Shown in pieces: positions 42,899 to 52,298 of a DNA stretch of 64,000 bases (position 1 is its first letter; each line of letters begins with the position of its first letter). A program made the translations under genes and the position numbers. The notes beneath the pieces were generated by a model, which saw nothing but the letters and a program-made list of their open reading frames with translations, had not been told where the DNA came from and ran no database searches. This stretch comes from Paenibacillus planticolens (GTDB lineage: Bacteria; Bacillota; Bacilli; Paenibacillales; NBRC-103111). The DNA lies in NCBI RefSeq assembly GCF_013141725.1, contig NZ_WHNZ01000030.1, positions 1-64,000 on the forward strand. Reading direction: 5' to 3'.

Positions 42899-44695
42899 TT
42901 AGTGTATAACAGGCAATTCAATGGTGAATCTTGTGCCGATACCGACTTCGCTATCCACGCGGATTGTCCCTTTATGCAGTTCAACTAAATGTTTCACGAT
43001 GGATAAACCGAGTCCGGTTCCGCCTGAGATTCTTGAACGAGCTTTGTCTACACGATAAAAGCGCTCGAAAATGCGCGGCAAATCTTTCTTCGGAATCCCC
43101 ATTCCCGTATCGGACACAATTAAACGAAGCCGTTCATAATCGCCGTCACTATTCGGATCGAGCGGCTCCACACGCACCTTGACCTTTCCTCCGTCCTGCG
43201 TATAAGCAATCCCATTGGAGAGAAGATTGATAATAATTTGACGCAACCGATCCTCGTCGGCTTCAATATACATGTCTTCGTCAACCTGCATGCTCAGCTC
43301 AATGTGCTTCTTTTCCGCTTCTTTACGCAGCACATGAAGCGATCTCTCCAAAAATTCCGGCAAATAAATCGGCGAAAAATTCATCGGAATCCGCTTCGAT
43401 TCAATTTTGGACAGCTCCAAAATATCGCCGATCAGCCGGTTCAACCGCTCGCTTTCGTCAAAAATAATTTGCAGGAACGACACCGCCGTGTCCTTATCGT
43501 TCAGCGCGCCGGCTAACAACGTCTCGGCGAAACCTTTAACGGCAGCAATCGGCGTCTTTAACTCATGAGAAACATTGGCTACAAATTCGCTTCTCATCCG
43601 CTCCAGCCTGCGGACAGCAGTAATATCATGAATGACGATGAGCACACCGGACCACTCTTCGTCCTCATGGGCAATTGGACTTAAGTGAATATCCAGAATG
43701 CGCTCAGCCGGATAATAGAATATCATTTCGTCACGAATCGATTCGCGCGTTTCAATGCATTCCTGAATGAGCTTCGTGAACTCGAACTGCTGCTTCGCTT
43801 CGTTGTACCTTTTCCCCAACAGTTCCTGCGAAGAAAAGCCTAAAATGTTCTCGGCAGAGGGATTTAACAGCATAATCCGCTCGTCCCGGTCGATCATCAT
43901 AATACCGCTCAGCATATTCTCCATAACGCCTTGAAGCCTGCGCTCATTTTCCCGAATCCGGGCCATTTGCTGCTGCAAGCTCTCCGACATGCGATTGATG
44001 GCAAGCCCTAGCTGCCCAACCTCGTCATTGCTGTAGGCGGGTACACGGGATTCATAATTCATATTCGTAATTTGCTGGGCAACTTTCGTCATTTTCTCGA
44101 TAGGATGGGTAATCCCCTTAGCAATGCGGTAGCTGACCAACCCGGCAATCAGAAACAAGATGAGCAATCCTACAATGAGAAAATACCATAAGCTGCGGAT
44201 TGACTTATCCACTTGCTCCAGGCTCATTGAGATTCTTAGGAAGCCGATCGTTGCTTTCGCCTCATTTTTTACCGGAATGGCGGCGTAGAGCATTTTCTCC
44301 TTAAGGGTGTCGCTGTATCTTGTAGAATAGCCTACTCCACTAGCAGCGGCCGCAGCAATTTCAGGACGGCTCAAGTGATTGTCCATTTGTCCCGGCTCTT
44401 GATCGGAGTCGCCGATCACCTTCCCGTCCGTACGAACATAAGTCAGCCGTTCATTCGTTACCCCTTTAATCCGCTTGGCCTGCTGGGAAAAGTAAGCCAT
44501 CAGCTCATTCTCTGATCCGATCCTGCTCCAGTCCCCTGTAGCCACAATGACACGCAGCTCGCGTTCCATATTGTCTTCCAAGGACTTCACATGAGAATCC
44601 TCAAGCACTTTAGCCATAAAAATACCGGCAATCAGCATCGAGCAACCGATCATTACAATCATAATAAACGTTAGTTTGGCACGGAATTTGGTCAT
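42899..44695 (-). CDS. phoR: PhoR-type sensor histidine kinase
   Basis: Product of 598 residues. Transmembrane helix at about 8-30, an extracytoplasmic region to about 165, second helix at about 168-190, HAMP, PAS domain (about 250-360), HisKA with phospho-His in FVANVSHELKTPIAAVKG, and HATPase with N box (QIIINLLSNGIAYT), DTGMGIP and GGTGLGLS. Domain order matches PhoR of Bacillales. ATG at 44695 is chosen over an upstream ATG because the product then begins just before the first helix and GGAGG lies upstream. It precedes phoP by 96 bp. Confidence 0.78.
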   Translation of the reverse strand: MTKFRAKLTFIMIVMIGCSMLIAGIFMAKVLEDSHVKSLEDNMERELRVIVATGDWSRIGSENELMAYFSQQAKRIKGVTNERLTYVRTDGKVIGDSDQEPGQMDNHLSRPEIAAAAASGVGYSTRYSDTLKEKMLYAAIPVKNEAKATIGFLRISMSLEQVDKSIRSLWYFLIVGLLILFLIAGLVSYRIAKGITHPIEKMTKVAQQITNMNYESRVPAYSNDEVGQLGLAINRMSESLQQQMARIRENERRLQGVMENMLSGIMMIDRDERIMLLNPSAENILGFSSQELLGKRYNEAKQQFEFTKLIQECIETRESIRDEMIFYYPAERILDIHLSPIAHEDEEWSGVLIVIHDITAVRRLERMRSEFVANVSHELKTPIAAVKGFAETLLAGALNDKDTAVSFLQIIFDESERLNRLIGDILELSKIESKRIPMNFSPIYLPEFLERSLHVLRKEAEKKHIELSMQVDEDMYIEADEDRLRQIIINLLSNGIAYTQDGGKVKVRVEPLDPNSDGDYERLRLIVSDTGMGIPKKDLPRIFERFYRVDKARSRISGGTGLGLSIVKHLVELHKGTIRVDSEVGIGTRFTIELPVIH

Positions 44696-44732
44696 CTGGT
44701 TCTCTGGCCTCCGATAGATCAAGTCTGTAAAA

Positions 44733-44770
44733 AAAAAGAAAAGGGCTACTCTACATAGTAACCCTTTCTC
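44733..44770 (-). terminator. Terminator of the fumarase gene
   Basis: AAGGGTTACT / AGTAGCCCTT stem followed by TTTTCTTTTTTTTT on the minus strand, just before the phoR start. Confidence 0.8.
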
Positions 44771-44831
44771 CCGTGCCTAATCCAGTTATTTATTTGTAAA
44801 GGAAATAAAATGTACGGTGATAAGGCAATAT

Positions 44832-46382
44832 TTATTTAAATACAGGCTCTTTCAGCGCCGACAATTTCTCAAATGCGTTCTTCTCCACATCTGCATGCAG
44901 ACTGTTGCCATGCGAATCCATCGTTACAATCGCAGCAAAACCTTCTGTCTCCAAGTGCCACATCGCTTCAGGAATACCGAATTCCATGAAATCCACGCCT
45001 TCGACTTTCTTAAAGCATTGCGCATAGTATTGTGCGGCTCCGCCAATGGCATTCAAGTAAACGCCGCCGTGTTCTTTGAGCGCTGCCAATGTTTTCGGGC
45101 CCATTCCGCCTTTACCGATAACTGCACGAATGCCGAACTTCTTGATGATTTCGCCTTGGTAAGGCTCCTCGCGAATACTTGTCGTCGGGCCAGCCGCTTT
45201 CACGTGCCACTCGCCGGCTTCATCTTTGCTCATGACCGGACCGCAGTGGTAAATAGCCGCCCCATTCAGATCAAGCGGAGCGTCATGATCCATCAAATAC
45301 TTATGCAGCGCGTCGCGCCCTGTGTGCATGGTGCCGTTAATGACAACCACGTCGCCGACTTTCAGGCTGCGGATTTGCTCTTCCGAAATCGGAGTCGTCA
45401 GAACGATCTCGCGACGGTCCTCTTCCTTCACATTTTTAGCTGCTTCAGCGCTAGCTTCAAAAGCTTCTTGGAAGGACACTTCGCTGCCTCGCGGATAGGA
45501 CCAGCCGTTGATTTCGCCGGTTTCCGGATTGAGCAGCACGCCTTGACGGCGGAACGCCCAACAGTTGTAAGCCACGGACACGAAGAAGCTGGCCGGCAAG
45601 CGGTTCGCCACGCCAACTTTGCAGCCGAGCAAGGTCACTTGGCCGCCGAAGCCCATCGTACCGATACCGAGCGTGTTGGCATGCTCCATGACGTACTCTT
45701 CGACTTTACGCAGCTCCGGATGCGGGTTCACATCGTCTACGTGACGGAACAATTGATGCTTCGCCAGCTCGTAACCGCTTGTCCGGTCGCCGCCGATGCC
45801 AACGCCGATAAAGCCTGCACTGCACCCTTGCCCTTGCGCTTGATACACAGCGTGCATAATACATTTGCGAATGCCGTCCAGGTCGCGCCCGGCTTTGCCT
45901 ACGCCTTCAAGATCGGCCGGCAAGCTGTATTGAATGTTTTTATTTTCACAGCCGCCGCCTTTAAGAATCAGCTTCACTTCAACTTCATCGCGTTCCCACT
46001 GTTCGAAATGAATAACCGGTGTCCCAGGTCCCAGATTGTCGCCCGTGTTGGCGCCAGTCAAAGAATCTACCGAGTTCGTGCGAAGTTTGCTCGCTTTCGT
46101 CGCATTCGCGACAGCTTCGAGAATATGCTTCTTCATAATAATTTGGTTTGCCCCAACCGGACAGTGTATAATAAACGTTGGCATGCCTGTATCCTGGCAA
46201 ATCGGAGAGACATTGCATTCCGCCATATGAATGTTATCGGCAATACGGGAAAGGGAAAGCGCTGAGCGAGTTCCTTTGTCTTCTTTCTCACTTGCGGCTT
46301 GAACCGCGCGACGCACATCACCCGGAAGGTTTGTGGACGTTTCGACAATTAAATCGTAGACGCTTTGATAGAAATGCTGCAT
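44832..46382 (-). CDS. Class I fumarate hydratase (iron-sulfur)
   Basis: Product of 516 residues, both fumarase class I domains fused. The N-terminal part has CNVSPICQDTGMP with a cluster cysteine, TGANTGDNLGPGTP, and CSAGFIGVGIGGDRTSGY; the C-terminal beta part begins near ISEEQIRSLKVGDVV and includes GGMGPKTL. It hydrates fumarate to malate in the TCA cycle, using an oxygen-sensitive [4Fe-4S] cluster. Located close to mdh, icd and citZ. A large open frame on the opposite strand is a shadow. Class I in an aerobic spore-former is not rare. Confidence 0.88.
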   Translation of the reverse strand: MQHFYQSVYDLIVETSTNLPGDVRRAVQAASEKEDKGTRSALSLSRIADNIHMAECNVSPICQDTGMPTFIIHCPVGANQIIMKKHILEAVANATKASKLRTNSVDSLTGANTGDNLGPGTPVIHFEQWERDEVEVKLILKGGGCENKNIQYSLPADLEGVGKAGRDLDGIRKCIMHAVYQAQGQGCSAGFIGVGIGGDRTSGYELAKHQLFRHVDDVNPHPELRKVEEYVMEHANTLGIGTMGFGGQVTLLGCKVGVANRLPASFFVSVAYNCWAFRRQGVLLNPETGEINGWSYPRGSEVSFQEAFEASAEAAKNVKEEDRREIVLTTPISEEQIRSLKVGDVVVINGTMHTGRDALHKYLMDHDAPLDLNGAAIYHCGPVMSKDEAGEWHVKAAGPTTSIREEPYQGEIIKKFGIRAVIGKGGMGPKTLAALKEHGGVYLNAIGGAAQYYAQCFKKVEGVDFMEFGIPEAMWHLETEGFAAIVTMDSHGNSLHADVEKNAFEKLSALKEPVFK

Positions 46383-46458
46383 GACTAAAAATGGCTCCTT
46401 TCGACTTACAACTAATAATCATTACAAACTATTATACCATATAAGGAGTTACGCTGAC

Positions 46459-47595
46459 ATGTCCAAAAGAATCGGGATCACGATTCTGCTAAGTCTGATA
46501 GGGCTCACGCTTCTGCTTACGCCTCTTCAGGCCAAGCGATCTCAAGATATCTACTATCAGGATCAAGTTGCTGTTCTCATGTATCATCATATCCATGACA
46601 CCGATACAAGTTCCAGTACGATTACATCCAAATTGTTTCAAGATCAGCTGCAGTTTCTGCTGAGCAAAGGCTATCATTTTATTTCCTTGAATGAATTCAA
46701 GCAGTATTTGGCTGGGGCTACCGTCCCTGCTAACGCCGTTCTCGTGACTTTCGATGACGGGTATCAGAGCTTTTATACAGGGGCTTATCCGATTTTGAAA
46801 AGCTTGCGGGTTCCCGCTGTCAATTTTGTCATCACGACTGATTTAGCCAATCCCATGGGATCCTACATCCCTTCGATGTCCAAAGATCAAATCAGAGAGA
46901 TGACCCATGCAACGAATTTTATCGATATCGGCTGCCATACCGATAACCTGCATCACAAGCTGCCGAATGGCCAAGCAGCGCTAGTCGGCCGTTTGGATGG
47001 GGAAGGCGGCGACGCCTACAAGCAGCGGGTGCTGAAGGATACCCAGGCCTGTGTCGGCAAGCTTGCCGGTCTGACGGACGCGCCGCTCGACGTGATGGCG
47101 TATCCGTACGGCATCACGTCGCCTGAGGCGACGGAACTGATCCAGCAGGCGGGCATTCGCTACGCCTTCACGATCTCCCCCGAGATGGCGACGCGCAGCG
47201 CCGACCATCTGCTCATTCCGCGGATCAACGCGGGCAGTCCCGGCATCACGCCGGAGCTGCTGGACCGCTCGATCCAGCGTCGTGTCAGGGCGCAGCCGGG
47301 CAGCGCCCCGCTGCGCGTGGATGCGGCCGCCGCCGCAGCGCAGCTCGGCGGCAGCGCAAGTGCGGAAGGCGGAGTGCTGCGCCTCCGCCTCGGGCAAGAG
47401 GCATTCACCCTGCAGGTGAATGCGACTACGGCCACGCGCGGCAGTTCGCGCGTGAAGCTGCGGCAGCCCGTGCTGCGCGAGCACGGGCAGGTCACGATCG
47501 CGCTGGACGATCTTAGCGCGCTGATCGGACAGCCGCTCGTCTACACCCCGGCCACCGGAACGGTGGCTGTGCGGGTGGCGCCGAGCGTGAAATAA
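46459..47595 (+). CDS. Polysaccharide deacetylase family protein
   Basis: Product of 378 residues. N-terminal signal/anchor helix (about 5-22), then a NodB-type deacetylase fold with VLMYHHIHD, VTFDDGYQS (catalytic Asp pair) and CHTDNLHH, the metal-binding His motif in its HTxNxH variant. Residues from about 280 on are a separate beta-rich domain resembling part of the copper amine oxidase N-terminal-like wall domain. It probably de-N-acetylates a cell-wall or surface polysaccharide outside the membrane. ATG at 46459 is chosen for AAGGAG and the signal helix. The second half is markedly GC-richer than the first. Confidence 0.8.
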   Translation: MSKRIGITILLSLIGLTLLLTPLQAKRSQDIYYQDQVAVLMYHHIHDTDTSSSTITSKLFQDQLQFLLSKGYHFISLNEFKQYLAGATVPANAVLVTFDDGYQSFYTGAYPILKSLRVPAVNFVITTDLANPMGSYIPSMSKDQIREMTHATNFIDIGCHTDNLHHKLPNGQAALVGRLDGEGGDAYKQRVLKDTQACVGKLAGLTDAPLDVMAYPYGITSPEATELIQQAGIRYAFTISPEMATRSADHLLIPRINAGSPGITPELLDRSIQRRVRAQPGSAPLRVDAAAAAAQLGGSASAEGGVLRLRLGQEAFTLQVNATTATRGSSRVKLRQPVLREHGQVTIALDDLSALIGQPLVYTPATGTVAVRVAPSVK

Positions 47596-47617
47596 CATCA
47601 AAGGAGTCAAGAACACG

Positions 47618-48214
47618 ATGAATCATCATTTTTTTGCTTATTTATACCGCCTCAAATATATCGATCGTTGGAGTCTCATGTGGAACATGCGCAGAGATAC
47701 CGTAGCTGAGCATTCTTTCTACGTATCTACCATCGCACATATGCTTTGCACCATCGCGAACGAGGTTTACGGACGCGACGTGCCTACCGATCGCGTTGTC
47801 TCCATCGCTTTGTTCCACGATGCTTCCGAAGTATTAACGGGAGACATCCCGCAGCCCGTCAAACACAACAATGAGCAGATCTTGCGCAACTTCCGCGAAA
47901 TTGAAGATGTTGCTGTAGAACGGCTCATCGAAACGATCCCGCCGGAAATCAGCGGCATCTACCGCAAGCTGATTCAGGACCCGGACCCTGAGCTGTACCG
48001 CTGGGTGAAGGCTGCGGACTTGCTCGAAGCCTATATCAAATGCTTAACAGAACTTTCAACCGGCAACCGGGAATTCGTTGTCGCCAAACAGCAAATTCTG
48101 GAGAGCTTGAAGAAAATGAACATGCCGGAAGTCGAGTATTTCCTTGAACATATGAGCTCCTCGTTCGAGAAAACGTTGGATGAAATCACCTTGCATCCGA
48201 ATGAAAGCAAATAA
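47618..48214 (+). CDS. yfbR: YfbR-type 5'-deoxynucleotidase (HD domain)
   Basis: Product of 198 residues. The HD-domain metal ligands are visible as VAEHSFYV and FHDASEVLTGDIPQPVK (HD pair), with the N-terminal RLKYIDRWSLMWNMRRDTVAEHS that is typical of YfbR. It removes phosphate from deoxynucleoside 5'-monophosphates. Length matches E. coli YfbR. It follows the deacetylase gene by 22 bp and may be co-transcribed, with AAAGGAG before its ATG. Confidence 0.88.
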   Translation: MNHHFFAYLYRLKYIDRWSLMWNMRRDTVAEHSFYVSTIAHMLCTIANEVYGRDVPTDRVVSIALFHDASEVLTGDIPQPVKHNNEQILRNFREIEDVAVERLIETIPPEISGIYRKLIQDPDPELYRWVKAADLLEAYIKCLTELSTGNREFVVAKQQILESLKKMNMPEVEYFLEHMSSSFEKTLDEITLHPNESK

Positions 48215-48219
48215 AACAA

Positions 48220-48263
48220 AAAGGGCTATCCATGAAGGTCTGTGAAGACCGGCTGGATAGCCC
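48220..48263 (+). terminator. Bidirectional terminator after yfbR
   Basis: AAGGGCTATCCA / TGGATAGCCCTT arms with T-tract on one side and A-tract on the other. It also serves the convergent membrane-protein gene. Confidence 0.85.
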
Positions 48264-48314
48264 TTTGCTTTGCTTATTAGAGAACTATGATCCTGTATGT
48301 CCCTTAAACAGAAA

Positions 48315-48743
48315 TTAAGCCAACAATTGCGGATTAGTCATGAACAAAATAGCTACAACTACCGCTACAGCAGCGATCCAACTGAACGTTTTAATTTTGG
48401 CTGCATCCGTTGCCGTGCTGTTGCCTGCCTTTGCGTTGGCAACCAGCTTCTTGATTCTTCCGCCGATCATGCCAGTCACCGCTCCCACGATAAGCAGCAA
48501 AACAATAGCCAGCACCATCCAAAGAACGGACACCTCTACTTTTGAAACCATAGCGCCGCCTGTGATGAACGTTACAATCAATGAAAACTGTCCAATTCGG
48601 TTTAACGAAGACAGCAGCCCCATAAAGCCTTCAAGCGCAGCACCTGTTAGTGAAGCCGCACGTCCTGCAATAAATGGGAACACTACATATGCGCCAAGAA
48701 GCAAGGCACTGATGACATGTAAAAAAATCATGACTTGATACAT
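48315..48743 (-). CDS. Small four-helix membrane protein
   Basis: Product of 142 residues with four hydrophobic helices (about 3-24, 43-63, 67-90 and 118-138). The start YQVMIFLHVISALLLGAYVVFP resembles small bacterial membrane proteins with a helix-1 His. Function unknown. The second half carries RIKKLVANAKAGNSTATD, a basic loop. Monocistronic. Confidence 0.65.
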   Translation of the reverse strand: MYQVMIFLHVISALLLGAYVVFPFIAGRAASLTGAALEGFMGLLSSLNRIGQFSLIVTFITGGAMVSKVEVSVLWMVLAIVLLLIVGAVTGMIGGRIKKLVANAKAGNSTATDAAKIKTFSWIAAVAVVVAILFMTNPQLLA

Positions 48744-48928
48744 TTTAACACCCTCCGCAATTTAAATGAGAATCCCTCTAATGTAGTATACCGAATACAT
48801 TTCGTTGGGACAAGAAAGCGATGTCAACATTTCGGCCTTTTCACCATATCTACATACAAATGTGACTAAATCCGTCATAACTGCTGCATAGTGGTCTTGT
48901 CTCCGGTTCCGTGCTGAGTGTCTTATCT

Positions 48929-49155
48929 CTTACCCCGACTCGGTTCTCAATCCGGTATTCCTATCCATGAATTCGGACATAGCGGCCGTTATATTCGCGA
49001 AAAGCGTCGTGTCTCTCTGCTGACGGACATCAGAGTCCTTATTTACCGATTTCAAGGCGAAATCAGTCCCCAGGTGAGCAAGTAACAGCGCTGGTGTCTG
49101 TTACTTGCTCGAAGAGGTCCTTTTCCATCGCATAAGGGCCTCTCTGTCCGTTAGC
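48929..49155. repeat. Dispersed intergenic repeat family R2, copy 2
   Basis: About 227 bp matching 35351-35575 along its whole length, for example CGGACATAGCGGCCGTTATA, GCGAAAAGCGTCGTGTCTCT, AATCAGTCCCCAGGTGAGCA and CATAAGGGCCTCTCTGTCCG. In a 797-bp gene-free gap (48744-49540) shared with an R1 copy. Confidence 0.8.
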
Positions 49156-49317
49156 GAGGAAAAAGAATACGCTAATCCCCATTTTGTCTGCACGACAGGC
49201 TGAGCAAACAGCCTTACAAATCTTTTCGTCACAAGAACAAGTTATACATGAACGCCACTTTCAACGGTACAGTATCCGTAAGCATTGCTCACGACCGAGC
49301 TCCTTTACGTATGAATT

Positions 49318-49498
49318 GGGAACTCCATTCCCTTATTTAAGCAAATTGCCGAATTTCGTGGGTTGAAGGGGAACTACAGACTCTTATTCTACCTCCATCG
49401 TTCAAATATGTGTCAAAATGGCAAAATAGAGGACCCTAGTTCCCTCTCCCTCACTTAAAGGGATCTTTTGGGCAAAATAGCGTCCTGTAGTTCCCCTG
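49318..49498. repeat. Dispersed intergenic repeat family R1, copy 2
   Basis: About 181 bp matching 23750-23929: heads GGAACTCCATTCCCTTATTT and GGGGAACTACAGACTCTTAT, inverted tails AGAGGACCCTAGTTCCC and AAAATAGCGTCCTGTAGTTC. Confidence 0.82.
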
Positions 49499-49531
49499 TA
49501 AAAAAAAACCTAGCATCCGCTGCTAGGTCTT
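49499..49531 (-). terminator. Terminator of the secreted protein gene
   Basis: GACCTAGCAGCGGATGCTAG stem followed by nine T on the minus strand. It directly abuts the R1 repeat. Confidence 0.85.
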
Positions 49532-49540
49532 CCTTCTTCT

Positions 49541-51118
49541 TTATGGCAGCGGCTGTGCAGGTACATCGGCAATTGTGACTGCCTCCGTAAATTTAGCTGT
49601 CGTGTTCTGCCTCAACCTCATATTCGCCGCCCCAGAAGCTGTTGTATTGATTTGTACGTTCACGATCTTCTCCGCATGCCCGCTCGCGTTAGCGGTCAGT
49701 GAGAAGCTCGTGCTGTACCCGTACGCGGATGGCCAAGTTCCGTCGCTGTTTTGAATTTTGGCCACTTGTGTCCCTGAACCGTTATAAATACCAAGATTGT
49801 AGTCTGTCACCGTCGAATTCGGGGTTAATCCGTTAAGGATAATTTTCACCTGAAAAACGGCATGATTCGGCAATTGCGCTTGATGGACGAACGCGAAGGG
49901 ATCCGTTGTATTCGTCCCTGACGTATAGCCGTAAGACCCGGGTTTAAACGTCGATGGATCATACCACTTATAGCCTGCTGCCGGCGCGGCCCAAGGTTCA
50001 GCCTGCGGTTCCGTCGAGTTCGCCGGCTGCTCCCAGGTATACAGCGTTGTTGCCGTATCTAAGGTAAGGCCGGATACTTGCGTCAAGCTTGTATAGCTTT
50101 CTTTCGTGGCTAGCCACTTGACCATATTCACGAGCAGCACAGCGTCATTTTGTTCCTGGAAGCCTGCATATGTCGTTTTGGCGCCGCCTGTTTCTTCTTT
50201 CAAATATTTCGGAGTCGCATCTTCCACTGGCGAGGAATCGCCAATGAAGCCGGCTTTCCCTGCACTCACCTTCGAGACCGCCACAAACGGTCCTTCCGCC
50301 ACACCGCCGCCATTGTAGACACCCTGATCCACTGCACTTGACCATTTGGTCGTTGTGGCCGGCAAATACACAATTCCCTTGGCCTTATTCGGGTTTGTAA
50401 TGGCTAAGGTTGAGCCTGCATGCATGGCAACGGTAGAGACTCCGCTTGTTATGTTGAAAGCTTGAGACGGGCTTACAATGTTGTTTGCCGTAATATCGCC
50501 AAGCGCATTGTAGCGGAAACGCACGCCGAAATTCGTTGACAGCCAGTCGGAGCTGGCCACTCCTTGCATGGCAGCCGAGTTTGCTTCCTCTGTGCTCATC
50601 CCTGCAGCCGGGTTTGTCCATGCGCCGCGGCGGTAACCGTTAAACACTTCCGAAGCATCCCAACGATTCTTATTGCGATCGGCATTGTAATGATCGCCAA
50701 TGAAGAAGATGCTGCCTCCGCCTTGCACGTACTGCAGCATGGCGCTTTGTTCCGATGTCTTATAGGGAATATTAGCTTCCCCAATCACGAATACATCGTA
50801 AGCGGATAAATCGGCTAACGTAAGCGCTGTGCTTTTGCGCAGCTCCTTCACGTAATAGCCCGCATTTCCAAGCGCATTGGCAAAATCAGAAAAACCACCG
50901 TCGATGACCCAGTCAGCCGCGCCTGCCGTTTGACCGTGCGTATTGTCAAACAGCACTTTTTTGCCGTTCGGCGATGCCGGCGTAATCGAAGGCGCAGGGT
51001 CATTCGGCCCTTCGGCCAATGCTTGCGGCACAGCTCCCAACAAAGTCACCGACATGACGGCCGTCAGTGCAAGACCTTTCCAACTCTTAGTTCCAAGCAA
51101 ACTTCTCTTGAACATCAT
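49541..51118 (-). CDS. Secreted protein with GATase/DUF4350-like domain
   Basis: Product of 525 residues. Sec signal peptide ending near PQALAEG. The first mature domain (about 45-330) begins VLFDNTHGQTAG and includes YDVFVIGEANIPY and GGGSIFFIGDHYNADRN, a flavodoxin/GATase-like fold as in DUF4350 proteins. The C-terminal region (about 360-525) is beta-rich (NLGIYNGSGTQVAKIQN) and may bind a polymer. Function unknown; secreted with no anchor. ATG at 51118 is chosen for GGAGGG upstream. Own terminator. Nothing in the neighbourhood explains its role. Confidence 0.65.
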   Translation of the reverse strand: MMFKRSLLGTKSWKGLALTAVMSVTLLGAVPQALAEGPNDPAPSITPASPNGKKVLFDNTHGQTAGAADWVIDGGFSDFANALGNAGYYVKELRKSTALTLADLSAYDVFVIGEANIPYKTSEQSAMLQYVQGGGSIFFIGDHYNADRNKNRWDASEVFNGYRRGAWTNPAAGMSTEEANSAAMQGVASSDWLSTNFGVRFRYNALGDITANNIVSPSQAFNITSGVSTVAMHAGSTLAITNPNKAKGIVYLPATTTKWSSAVDQGVYNGGGVAEGPFVAVSKVSAGKAGFIGDSSPVEDATPKYLKEETGGAKTTYAGFQEQNDAVLLVNMVKWLATKESYTSLTQVSGLTLDTATTLYTWEQPANSTEPQAEPWAAPAAGYKWYDPSTFKPGSYGYTSGTNTTDPFAFVHQAQLPNHAVFQVKIILNGLTPNSTVTDYNLGIYNGSGTQVAKIQNSDGTWPSAYGYSTSFSLTANASGHAEKIVNVQINTTASGAANMRLRQNTTAKFTEAVTIADVPAQPLP

Positions 51119-51245
51119 ATCCCTCCAGTACATGGAATAATTAGCCAATGGTCATGGCCTAGATGTATCGTAGCATATGGAAAGAGCTTGGAATAGCGTC
51201 TTGGTGCGATTTTACAAAAGTAATAAATTTCTATGCAATCAACCA

Positions 51246-51290
51246 AAAAAAAGAGCCAACCCCTCTAAATAGGAGGCTGGCTCTTTACTG
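51246..51290 (-). terminator. Terminator of mdh
   Basis: AAGAGCCAGCCTCC / GGGGTTGGCTCTT stem followed by eight T on the minus strand. Confidence 0.88.
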
Positions 51291-51298
51291 TATTGTGT

Positions 51299-52240
51299 TT
51301 AACCTGTTACAACTTTGATTACGTTGCGAACAGAGTTTGCCGTTTTGTCCAAAGCTGCTTTTTCTGCTTCTGTCAGCTCGATATCCATAATTTTCTCGAT
51401 ACCGTTGCCGCCAAGTACAGTCAGAACGCCCATGAACAAGTTGTCATAGCCATACTCGCCTTCAAGAAGGGCGATTGTAGGGATGATCCGTTTTTTATCT
51501 TTCAGAATCGCTTCTGTCATTTGCACAAGGGAGGCAGCTGGCGCGTAATATGCACTACCGTTACCAAGCAGGTTGACAATCTCCCCGCCGCCCGTACGTG
51601 TACGTTGAACGATTGCTTCAATACGTTCCGCTGGAATCAGCTTCTCGATCGGCACTCCGCCCGCGTATGTGTAACGAACTAACGGAACCATGTCATCGCC
51701 GTGTCCGCCGATAACAACCCCTCTAACGTCCTCAACGGAAACATTCAGCTCCTGGGAGATGAACGTCAAGTAACGAGCTGTATCCAGTACGCCGGATTGA
51801 CCGATCACGCGGTTTTTCGGGAAGCCAAGAGCTTGGTAAGCCACATAAGTCATCGCATCAACCGGATTGCTCAAGATGATAACGATGGAGTTAGGAGCTA
51901 CTTCTTTTACGTTTTCACAAACGGATTTCACGATACCTGCGTTCGTGTTGACCAAGTCGTCGCGGCTCATACCCGGTTTACGGGCGATACCGGCAGTGAT
52001 GATGACGATGTCGGAATCAGCAGCATCCGCATAGTTGGATGTACCCGTGATTTGAGCGTCGTAGCCTTGAACCGGACCGGCTTCAAGCATGTCGAGCGCT
52101 TTACCCTTTGTAGGGTTTTCCAATTGCGGAATATCGAGAAGAACAACGTCACCAAGTTCTTTTTGAGCAAGCATTAGTGCAGTAGTTGCGCCTGTGAAGC
52201 CTGCGCCGACAACGGTGATTTTATTACGACGGATCGCCAT
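51299..52240 (-). CDS. mdh: Malate dehydrogenase
   Basis: Product of 313 residues of the LDH-like malate dehydrogenase type. NAD-binding [15 protein letters not shown], the substrate Arg loop [13 protein letters not shown], and active-site His in [17 protein letters not shown]. It oxidises malate to oxaloacetate with NAD+. Last gene of the citZ-icd-mdh set, 58 bp after icd, with a strong terminator. Gene order is that of Bacillus subtilis except that phoPR does not follow directly. Confidence 0.95.
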   Translation of the reverse strand: MAIRRNKITVVGAGFTGATTALMLAQKELGDVVLLDIPQLENPTKGKALDMLEAGPVQGYDAQITGTSNYADAADSDIVIITAGIARKPGMSRDDLVNTNAGIVKSVCENVKEVAPNSIVIILSNPVDAMTYVAYQALGFPKNRVIGQSGVLDTARYLTFISQELNVSVEDVRGVVIGGHGDDMVPLVRYTYAGGVPIEKLIPAERIEAIVQRTRTGGGEIVNLLGNGSAYYAPAASLVQMTEAILKDKKRIIPTIALLEGEYGYDNLFMGVLTVLGGNGIEKIMDIELTEAEKAALDKTANSVRNVIKVVTG

Positions 52241-52298
52241 TTAGAATGTGCCTCCTCATTGTATAAAGATATCGTTAGCTTGCGCTATACGAAACAAA

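Noticed and set aside
44817..46265. 482-codon open frame on the plus strand
   Set aside because: Exactly antisense to the class I fumarase, which has clear motifs; the plus-strand product is Arg/His/Phe-rich and without family features.
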